Shown here piece after piece: positions 1-6,546 of a stretch of DNA of 13,812 bases. Every line of letters begins with the position of its first letter. The first letter of the stretch is position 1. The DNA comes from Steroidobacteraceae bacterium. GTDB taxonomy: Bacteria; Pseudomonadota; Gammaproteobacteria; Steroidobacterales; Steroidobacteraceae. A program made the translations under genes and the position numbers. The notes under the pieces are model-generated. The model saw only the letters and a list, made by a program, of their open reading frames with translations, ran no database searches and had not been told where the DNA came from. The stretch covers positions 1 through 13,812 of the forward strand of contig JABEVI010000245.1 of NCBI GenBank assembly GCA_013044085.1, written 5' to 3'.

Positions 1-57
1 CGCGGTGATCGGGATCAGCGACTGGACTAACGTCACCTCGTTTATATCGATGCCCAT
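1..57 (-). CDS. 5' end of a divergent gene, function unknown (truncated by window edge)
   Basis: Read on the minus strand, an ATG at 57-55 opens a frame of 19 codons that runs without a stop to the window edge (MGIDINEVTLVQSLIPITA). A strong Shine-Dalgarno GGAGG lies at 70-66, 8 bases before the ATG, which is the main support. The peptide starts polar and turns hydrophobic, which would fit the start of a small membrane protein. Small membrane proteins of the DUF6249 type are often found beside ECF sigma genes, but 19 residues cannot establish this. It is divergent from the decayed sigma gene to its right, so the 58-175 interval should hold both promoters. Confidence 0.55.
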   Translation of the reverse strand, partial: MGIDINEVTLVQSLIPITA

Positions 58-175
58 TATCGTATCCTCCAGGGGTTTTGACGGTCACGATGGTGATACC
101 CGGACGACCGCCCCCTGGTTTCAACCCGAAACCAAAGCCGCGAGGCCGGAGTATCAGTCACAGAGGAACCCGTCG

Positions 176-809
176 TTGCCCCAAACCGCTTCAACTGCCG
201 CCGAACCGACGCCCGAGGATACCGGGGTCCTTGCGCTACTCCAAGGCGGCAGCCGGACGCAGGCCTTCGATCGTGTCGTCGAGCGGCATGCGGCCTCGAT
301 CTACCGGCTCTGCGTCGCGCTGCTGCGCGATCCGGCGCAGGCCGAGGACGTCGCGCAGGACGTCTTGATCCGCATCTGGAAAGCGCTGCCGGGCTACGAC
401 GGACGCGCGGCGCTGTCGACCAGGATTTATGCCATCATGCGCTACCGGCGGGCCGTAACGCTGTATTACTTCGATGACCGTTCGGTCCCCGAGGTGGCGG
501 CCATGCTGGGCATACCCGAAGGTACCGTGAAGACCAACCTGTACCGGGCGCGCGAGACCTTGCTCGCGCAACTCGGCACACTGGGATTGAAGGACATTTC
601 GCTGCCGCCGGATTTCCACCGGCGGCTGGCCGCGGCGATCGCGAGCCTGCCGGCCGACGAATTCGCGCATCGGCACGACACTCGCCTGGCCGTGGATCGA
701 TGCAAGCTTCGCACCGCACGGCAGGCTTGCGCTGGCCGTGATCGGTGCGGCGGCGGGAATCGCGATCGGTTTGTCGAGATGGCTGCGCCCGGCCGGCGTG
801 CGGTCCTGA
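176..809 (+). pseudogene. Decayed ECF sigma-70 factor with fused membrane tail
   Basis: The frame carries clear ECF sigma pieces: region 2.1-2.2 (AFDRVVERHAASIYRLC, then AEDVAQDVLIRIWKALPGYDG) and the full region 4 helix-turn-helix (RRAVTLYYFDDRSVPEVAAM, then GIPEGTVKTNLYRARE). Between them STRIYAI is followed almost at once by MRYRRAV (about 418-445). The rest of region 2.3-2.4 and the sigma2-sigma4 linker, normally some 50-70 residues, are missing, without loss of frame. After region 4 the frame continues through LPPDFHRRLAAAIASLPADE. At about 663-687 the likely coding frame shifts: the frame starting at 687 reads WPWIDASFAP and then a hydrophobic segment (LALAVIGAAAGIAIGL), ending at TGA 807-809. 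That frame has no start of its own upstream. The chosen start is TTG 176, 8 bases after AGAGGA at 162-167; the open frame extends to position 5, but that part overlaps the divergent gene. Probably non-functional. A sequencing or assembly error is the alternative for the frameshift. Confidence 0.7.
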
Positions 810-883
810 GCGCCATCATTTCCGATCGTGCCGGAACTTGTGACCCTGTTCGCCGGTCTGTGACAAATTCGCCTGGCTCGCTG

Positions 884-889
884 AAGGAG
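884..889 (+). promoter_or_regulatory. Ribosome binding site fixing the tricorn-like start
   Basis: AAGGAG lies 5 bases before ATG 895. An in-frame GTG at 889 overlaps this site and is therefore unlikely to be the start. The ATG choice also places a clean signal peptide at residue 1. Confidence 0.8.
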
Positions 890-894
890 TGCTC

Positions 895-3800
895 ATGAAG
901 GTCTGCGCCAAACTCTGCGCCTCGCTGCTCGCCGGGTCGTTCCCGCTCCTCGCGCTCGCCGCGACCGCCCCCGTGTCAGGTCCGACTCAAGCCCTGATTC
1001 GCTACCCGACGATCCACGGCAACACAGTGGTGTTCGAGGCCGCAGGCGCCTTGTGGAGGGTCGGTGAGCAAGGGGGCGAGGCGAGGCGCCTGACTTCCGA
1101 CTCCGGCTATGACTCGCATCCGGCGTTTTCTCCCGACGGCCGTTGGATCGCCTTCACCGGCTGGTATCGGGGCAACACCGACGTCTACGTGATTCCGGCC
1201 GCGGGCGGCCCGGTCAAACGGCTGACGTGGCGCTCGGTCAACGCGGCGCTGGGGGGCAAAGTCCTCACGGTGCCGGACAACCTGGTGCTCGGCTGGACTC
1301 CGGACAGCAAGGACGTGGTGTTCCTTTCACGCCGCGAGAGCTTCAATCCGCAGATCGAGCGCGCCTTCGAGGTGCCGCTCACCGGCGGTCTGCCGGTTGC
1401 GCTGCCGATGCCGTGGACCGGGCCGCTCGCGTTCAATGCCGACGGCAGCACCGTGGTGTACAACAAGCTGGCGCGGATATTTCGGTCTTTTCACCGCAAG
1501 GACTACTACGGCGGCCAGGCCGACAACCTCTACACCTATGACCTCGCCACCGGCGCGAGCCGCCAGCTGACGCACTGGAAAGGCGAGGACACCTATCCGA
1601 TGTGGCATGGCGAGACGATCTTCTTCGCTTCGGATCGCGGCAAAAACGGCGTACTCAACCTCTGGCAGCGCAATCTGAAGACCGGCGCCACGCTGCAGCT
1701 GAGCCATTTTCGCCGCTACGACGTCGATTGGCCGAGCCTCGGCAACAGCGGCATCGCGCTCTCCGATGGCGGGCGCCTTTATGTCTATTCGTTTGCGAAC
1801 GGAACACTCGCGCCGGTGCCGGTCACGGTGCCGCTGGACGGCACGCGCACCCTGCCCTATGAATACGACGCGAACAAGATGATCCGCGGTGCTGACGTTG
1901 CGCCGGACGGCAAACTCGCGGTATTCAGCGCGCGCGGCGCGTTGTTCACGGTGCCGGCCAAATATGGCCACACCGCCGAGATCAGTCGGACCGACGCCAG
2001 CAACAACAAGGATCCGTCCTGGTCTCCGGATGGCCATTGGATCGCCTACATCCGCGACACGGGCCTCGACAGCCAGGTGATGCTGCGCCCCGCCGACGGC
2101 CTGGGCGCAGCCAGGGCACTGACCGGCACGGGCGACATCACCTATGCCGGCCCGCTCGTTTGGAGCCCGAACAATGCCTGGCTGAGCTACACCGACTCGC
2201 GCCAGCGCCTGTGGCTGGTCAACGTAAAGACCGGCGCGCACAAGCTGGTGACCTCGGATCCGCAAAAGATCATCGGCGCCTTCCAGGATGTAGCGTTCTC
2301 ACCCGACAGCCGCTGGCTGGCGTTTTCCAAGCACTTAGCCAATCACCTGCACGGCTTGTTCATCTACGGCCTGAGCGATGGCCGGCTGCACGCGATCAGC
2401 CGGGGTGATTTCAACGACAGCGAGCCGGCCTTCTCGAGGGATGGCAAGTATCTGTACTTCGTCTCGGCGCGGCTGGTGAACCCTGTGCTGTCGAGCTACA
2501 ACTTCGAAGCCTCCGGCGTGGTGCCGGACGGGTTGTACGTGACCACGCTCGAGGCGACCACACCTTCGCCGTTTGCTCCGCGCACCCGGAAGCCCTCCGC
2601 GCCCAAGGCGAAGGCCAAGGCGAAGGTGAAGACCAAGGGCAAGATGCATCCGCCCGCGGTGAAGATCGATTTCGATGGCCTGATCCAGCGCGCGGTGCAG
2701 GTGCCCGTGGCCGCATCCAATATTTCCCAAGTGGCCGAGGCCAAGGGTGTCGTGTACTACGCCACCGCGCCGGTGCCCGTGCTGGGTGGCGCGATTCCGG
2801 GCGAGAAGCCCGAGTTGCGAGCCTATAACCTGGCCAAGCGCAAGGCGCTAACCCTCGTGTCGGGTATCGGCGGCGGCTTCACGCTATCGGGCGACGGCTC
2901 GACCCTGTTGTATCAACTCAAGTCGCAGTGGGTGCTGCGACCGGCGAGTTTCGCGCCTACGGCAAAGACCGAGCCGCTCGACACCGCGCACATGAAGATG
3001 CAGATCGATCCGCGCAAGGAGTGGGCCGAGATCTTCAACGAATCCTGGCGCGACGTGCGCGACTATTTCGTCAACCCCGCGCTGATCAAGGCGCGTTGGG
3101 CGGCGCTCGGTGATCGCTACCGCGCGCTGCTGCCGCTGGCGCAGAGCCGCGCGGACCTAAACTGGATCATCGCCAACATGATCGGCTCGCTGGGCGAAAG
3201 CCACATGTATATTTACGGCGGCGACATGGGTTGGCGCACGCCACCTCAGCCCACCGCTGGGCTGGGCGCCGAGTTCGCGCTCAACCCGAGCGCGGGACGC
3301 TACTACCTCAAACGCATCTTCCACGGCGACAATACCGTGCCGGGCTACATGGCGCCGCTGGCGCAGCCGGGATTAAAGGTGAAGCCGGGCGACTACGTGC
3401 TCGCCATCAACGGCCAGGAGCTCAAGGCGCCCACCAATCCTTACCAGCTGCTGCAAGACACGCTGGGTCAGACCATCGTACTACGGCTGGCCGCAACGCC
3501 CGGCGGCAAGCCGTGGACGATCCTGGTCAGGCCGGTGGTCAACAGCGGCAAGCTTCACCTGCTGCACTGGATCAACAACAATCGGCGCGAAGTGAGCAAG
3601 CTCTCCGGCGGCAAGATCGGCTATGTGTATCTCGATGACATGGAGGCGACCGGTCTGCACGAGTTCGTGCGCCAGTACTACAGTCAGCTGACCAAGCCGG
3701 GCTTGATCATCGACGATCGCTGGAATCTCGGCGGCTTCATCGACACCATCCTGTTCAACCAACTCACCCAGAAGGTGGTGGGAGCCTGGACCAATCGTCA

Positions 3801-4269
3801 TGGCGCCTACAACCAGAGCCCCCAGGACGCCTACATCGGCCATCTGGCCGCGCTGATCAATGGCGGCTCGGCCTCGGACGGCGATATCTTCGCCTACCGA
3901 TTCCAACAGTATCACCTCGGCCCGACCGTCGGCACGCGCACATGGGGTGGCGTGCGCGGCTACCAGGCACCATTCCATCTACTCGACGGCGGCACACAAG
4001 TGGTGTCCGAAGTCGCCATGTACGGCACGGATTCGCAGTGGGTGGTGGAGAACATCGGCGTCGTGCCCTCGATCAAGCGACATGTCGATCCCGGATTGCT
4101 CGCGCGCGCGGGTCGTGACACGCAGATCGAGAAGGCCGTGGCCGTGCTGATGCGGGAAATCAAGCGCCAGCCAACCCACGTGCCGCCACCGCCGCCGTGG
4201 ATGCCGGCGTTTCCGGCACAACCGGGTTACTCACCCTGCCCTGTCGCCCACGGCAGCTGCCGGCGCTAG
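895..4269 (+). CDS. Exported tricorn-like protease (beta-propeller, PDZ, S41 peptidase)
   Basis: Predicted product of 1124 residues, close to the size of tricorn proteases. Residues 1-24 form a signal peptide ending ALA, so the enzyme should act in the periplasm. The N-terminal half (about 30-690) is built of PD40/TolB-type beta-propeller blades with repeated motifs such as FSPDGRWIAF, WSPDGHWIAY and FSPDSRWLAF. A Lys/Ala/Pro-rich linker sits at about 563-585. The catalytic half has LGESHMYIYGG (Ser769-His770, matching the tricorn Ser-His pair), a PDZ domain at about 789-880 (PGLKVKPGDYVLAINGQ) and the S41 core NGGSASDGD, in which Ser994 is the expected nucleophile, followed by GTRTWGGVRGY and VENIGVVPS with the probable catalytic-site Glu. 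In the family the propellers channel peptides to the S41 site, cutting them into short fragments. The Pro-rich C-terminus is common in bacterial members. It converges with the S10 gene (27-base gap). Family assignment is secure; substrate unknown. Confidence 0.95.
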   Translation: MKVCAKLCASLLAGSFPLLALAATAPVSGPTQALIRYPTIHGNTVVFEAAGALWRVGEQGGEARRLTSDSGYDSHPAFSPDGRWIAFTGWYRGNTDVYVIPAAGGPVKRLTWRSVNAALGGKVLTVPDNLVLGWTPDSKDVVFLSRRESFNPQIERAFEVPLTGGLPVALPMPWTGPLAFNADGSTVVYNKLARIFRSFHRKDYYGGQADNLYTYDLATGASRQLTHWKGEDTYPMWHGETIFFASDRGKNGVLNLWQRNLKTGATLQLSHFRRYDVDWPSLGNSGIALSDGGRLYVYSFANGTLAPVPVTVPLDGTRTLPYEYDANKMIRGADVAPDGKLAVFSARGALFTVPAKYGHTAEISRTDASNNKDPSWSPDGHWIAYIRDTGLDSQVMLRPADGLGAARALTGTGDITYAGPLVWSPNNAWLSYTDSRQRLWLVNVKTGAHKLVTSDPQKIIGAFQDVAFSPDSRWLAFSKHLANHLHGLFIYGLSDGRLHAISRGDFNDSEPAFSRDGKYLYFVSARLVNPVLSSYNFEASGVVPDGLYVTTLEATTPSPFAPRTRKPSAPKAKAKAKVKTKGKMHPPAVKIDFDGLIQRAVQVPVAASNISQVAEAKGVVYYATAPVPVLGGAIPGEKPELRAYNLAKRKALTLVSGIGGGFTLSGDGSTLLYQLKSQWVLRPASFAPTAKTEPLDTAHMKMQIDPRKEWAEIFNESWRDVRDYFVNPALIKARWAALGDRYRALLPLAQSRADLNWIIANMIGSLGESHMYIYGGDMGWRTPPQPTAGLGAEFALNPSAGRYYLKRIFHGDNTVPGYMAPLAQPGLKVKPGDYVLAINGQELKAPTNPYQLLQDTLGQTIVLRLAATPGGKPWTILVRPVVNSGKLHLLHWINNNRREVSKLSGGKIGYVYLDDMEATGLHEFVRQYYSQLTKPGLIIDDRWNLGGFIDTILFNQLTQKVVGAWTNRHGAYNQSPQDAYIGHLAALINGGSASDGDIFAYRFQQYHLGPTVGTRTWGGVRGYQAPFHLLDGGTQVVSEVAMYGTDSQWVVENIGVVPSIKRHVDPGLLARAGRDTQIEKAVAVLMREIKRQPTHVPPPPPWMPAFPAQPGYSPCPVAHGSCRR

Positions 4270-4296
4270 CCAGGATTGCCACCGCCACGTAATGAC

Positions 4297-5883
4297 TCAA
4301 TGCTTTGCCTTCGGCGCCGCCGCCGCGATGAAATCATCGATCGTGCGCGCAAGCTGCGGCTCGACCTTCGGGTTCAGATAGAGCATGTGGCCGACCGGGT
4401 AATAGGCCTCGCTGATGCGGGCGAGCTGCCGTGAATCGAGACCCATGTGCTGGATCGTGTATTCGGTCGCGAAGAACGGCGTCGCCATGTCGTAGTAGCC
4501 GTTGTTGAATAGCACACGCATCCCGGGGTCGTTCGTCATGGCACGGGCGAGCGCCGGAGCGACGTTACGCGACTTCAGATTGCCCACGCCGCTGCCGAGG
4601 CCGTTGAGCGGCGAACGGTAGGTCCAGTTCCACGCTTTGAACACCGGAGCGCTCGACTGCGAGTATAGGTGGCTGCTGCGGTAATTCAGCTCGTTGCGCA
4701 GGTATCCGTCGAAGCTCGCGGTCAGCGCCCCCCAAATCGCGATCGTCGCGGCCCCCGCGTTGCTACGACCCGGTATCGGCAACTGCGGCTGCATCTCGTG
4801 CGTGGTGAAGCGGGCATCGAAGCGGCCCGTCATCGGGCCGTTCGGACCGAGCAGGCGCCGCATGAACACCGGCAAGGTCATGCGCAAGTCCGCGCGCTCC
4901 CACGGCGTCGCCGGTATGCCGGTGATCGCGGCCAGGCGGACGGCAACCCGGCTTCGATCGGCCGGTGACAGCGCCGCACCCGCGAACAAGGCACGCAGGT
5001 AGCCCGAACTCGCATAGGCCCGCGCCGCCGCCACCGCATCGGACAGACTCTCGCCGGGGGGCAGACGATGGTGATACCAGGCTACCGCGGCATAAGAGGG
5101 CAAGTAGAGTGCGTAAGGCAGGTCGTTGCCTGCCGTAAAATTGATGGTCGCGAAATCCAGCACCGTCGAGCACATGATCACGCCGTTCAAATACATGCCG
5201 CTTTTAACCAGATCCTGCGCGAGCACCGCCGAGCGGGTCGTGCCGTAGCTCTCGCCGAGCAGGAACTTCGGCGAGTTCCAGCGCTGGTTCTGGGTGACGT
5301 AACGCTGGATGAATTGCGAAAACGCGTGCGCGTCGCCGTCGATGCCGTAGAACATCTTCGGCGTTCCCCTGCCGGCCAGCCGGCTGTAGCCGGTGCCGAT
5401 CGCGTCGATGAACACAAGATCCGTGCGAGCGAGCAGACTGTCGGGATTGTCGACGAGGCGGTACGGCGGCTGCATCGCGTCCGTCTGTCCGGGCGCGGGC
5501 CAATCGATGCGGCGCGGGCCGAAACCCCCGACGTCGACGAGCGCCGAGGCGAAGCCCGGGCCGCCGTTGTACGCGAACGTGATCGGCCGTCGGGCCGCAT
5601 CGACGCCATCGCGCGTATAGGCGATGTAGAACACGCTCGCTGTGGGGTGGTGTTTCGCATCGTACAGCAGCAGCGTTCCCGCAGTCGCGGTGTAGGCGAT
5701 CCGCCGGCCGCCGATCGTCACCTGGTGATGGGTCACCACGGTGCGCGGCTTCGGCACCGGCAATGTCGCGGCACTCGCGGCCGGTGCCGCCTGGGGTTTC
5801 ACAGGCGGTGTGGACGCTGCAAAGACAGCGGCGCCGGTGAACCCGAACACCAACCAGGTCAAGCGCAATAGGCGGGGGTGCAT
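4297..5883 (-). CDS. Exported S10 serine carboxypeptidase-like enzyme
   Basis: Predicted product of 528 residues with an N-terminal signal peptide (about 1-23, hydrophobic core LTWLVFGFTGAAVFAA), so it is probably periplasmic or secreted. It shows the hallmarks of peptidase family S10 (alpha/beta hydrolase fold): the oxyanion-region motif YNGGPGFAS, the nucleophile elbow GESYGT with Ser212, NNGYYDMATPF with Asp465, and PVGHMLYLNP with His499. In S10 enzymes the Ser-Asp-His triad releases C-terminal amino acids from peptides. Start ATG 5883 has AGGAGG 10 bases upstream. The gene converges on the tricorn-like protease gene, and the pair could process peptides successively (inference). Its leader at 5972-5911 can form alternative hairpins, described separately. 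Length is typical of bacterial members and all triad residues are present. Confidence 0.94.
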   Translation of the reverse strand: MHPRLLRLTWLVFGFTGAAVFAASTPPVKPQAAPAASAATLPVPKPRTVVTHHQVTIGGRRIAYTATAGTLLLYDAKHHPTASVFYIAYTRDGVDAARRPITFAYNGGPGFASALVDVGGFGPRRIDWPAPGQTDAMQPPYRLVDNPDSLLARTDLVFIDAIGTGYSRLAGRGTPKMFYGIDGDAHAFSQFIQRYVTQNQRWNSPKFLLGESYGTTRSAVLAQDLVKSGMYLNGVIMCSTVLDFATINFTAGNDLPYALYLPSYAAVAWYHHRLPPGESLSDAVAAARAYASSGYLRALFAGAALSPADRSRVAVRLAAITGIPATPWERADLRMTLPVFMRRLLGPNGPMTGRFDARFTTHEMQPQLPIPGRSNAGAATIAIWGALTASFDGYLRNELNYRSSHLYSQSSAPVFKAWNWTYRSPLNGLGSGVGNLKSRNVAPALARAMTNDPGMRVLFNNGYYDMATPFFATEYTIQHMGLDSRQLARISEAYYPVGHMLYLNPKVEPQLARTIDDFIAAAAPKAKH

Positions 5884-5910
5884 CGGCGGATTTCCTCCTC
5901 ACTCAATGGA

Positions 5911-5972
5911 CCTTGGGAACACGGATGGGCACGGCGAGACGGCAAGCCGCCATCCTACCCAAGGAAGGATGG
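5911..5972 (-). promoter_or_regulatory. Alternative hairpins in the leader of the S10 gene
   Basis: Three nested stems are visible: CCTTGGG 5911-5917 with CCCAAGG 5958-5964, GGATGG 5923-5928 with CCATCC 5950-5955, and CGGC 5932-5935 with GCCG 5946-5949. Together they give 17 base pairs. The strand CCATCCT 5950-5956 can instead pair with AGGATGG 5966-5972, so the two folds exclude each other. The element ends 27 bases before the S10 start codon and would lie in its 5' leader if transcription starts upstream of 5972. No U-tract follows, so a plain terminator is unlikely. The structures are seen in the sequence; a regulatory role is inferred. Confidence 0.4.
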
Positions 5973-6051
5973 GAAATGCCAACCCGGAAGCCGCTTGCAA
6001 CGAAACGCTCGCCGGGGGGAGGCCGGTGACGCGCATAACGAAGCCACTTCC

Positions 6052-6517
6052 ATGCACATCCCGAATACCCGTATCGCCGCGCACACTCTCTTGGCGGCAT
6101 TCTCCTCGGCCCCTGCGCGCGCGCAATCTCGGCGATGTAGCGGCTTTTCGCGCGATGGACTCGAGCGGACACGAGCTACGTCTGCGCGCCTGGGTCCGAT
6201 GCCAGCAGGGTTCGCGCTTCGGCGGCAACTGCTTTGCGAGAGTCGATGTGGCGCAGGCTCCCAAAGGCCGGCTCGAAGCGCTGCACGAGTGGTTGGCCGC
6301 CTTCATGAATCGGCAGCAACAGGCGACTCAGAAGAACGCGCGCTCCACCGCGGCCTCGGACTGGCAGGACTACTCGTTGAACCAGCAGACGGTGCGGGGC
6401 TCGAACGGCTGGGGCGGCACGGCGCAGAGCAACGACCCGAATGCCAATCCGAACGGCGTCGTGAAGGGCAATTGGACACGTGACAAGAAGGTCCACGGCA
6501 ACGGCCAGCCCCGGTAG
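6052..6517 (+). pseudogene. Small secreted protein gene, frameshifted at a (GC)5 tract
   Basis: ATG 6052 starts a peptide resembling a signal sequence (MHIPNTRIAAHTLLAAF, ending PARA). Right after it lies the tract gcgcgcgcgc at 6115-6124. The frame that looks coding beyond this point is the next one: it begins with NLGDVAAF at 6125 and runs to TAG 6515-6517 with GC-rich third positions and a composition rich in Trp, Asn, Gln and Gly. Removing one base, or adding one GC unit, would join signal peptide and body with a plausible cleavage site ARA|N. The body has two Cys (VRC and GGNC, perhaps a disulfide), a Gln/Arg-rich helix (HEWLAAFMNRQQQ) and a polar Gly/Asn-rich tail. I recognise no family. 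An intact but unexported product could start at ATG 6155, which lacks a good ribosome site. It converges on the kinase gene with a 29-base gap. Confidence 0.5.
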
Positions 6518-6546
6518 CGCGAAGGCCTGCCGCGGTAGGCGCCGGA

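Noticed and set aside
5..175. Upstream extension of the sigma frame to the window edge
   Set aside because: It overlaps the divergent gene start and its ribosome site. Similarity to sigma factors begins only after about 220.
1327..2265. Minus-strand open frame of 312 codons within the tricorn-like gene
   Set aside because: Its composition is that of a shadow frame, with no motif and no ribosome site, and it overlaps well-conserved propeller repeats.
4261..4319. CGGCGC/GCGCCG inverted repeat at the convergent gene ends as a terminator
   Set aside because: The arms lie inside coding sequence, are 47 bases apart and are not followed by a T-tract.
5068..5871. Plus-strand open frame of 267 codons opposite the S10 gene
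   Set aside because: It is Arg-rich, without motif, and complementary to the S10 N-terminal half with its NGGPG and GESYG motifs.
5741..6051. Upstream extension of the small secreted protein's body frame
   Set aside because: It overlaps the S10 start and its leader, and has no protein-like composition before about 6125.
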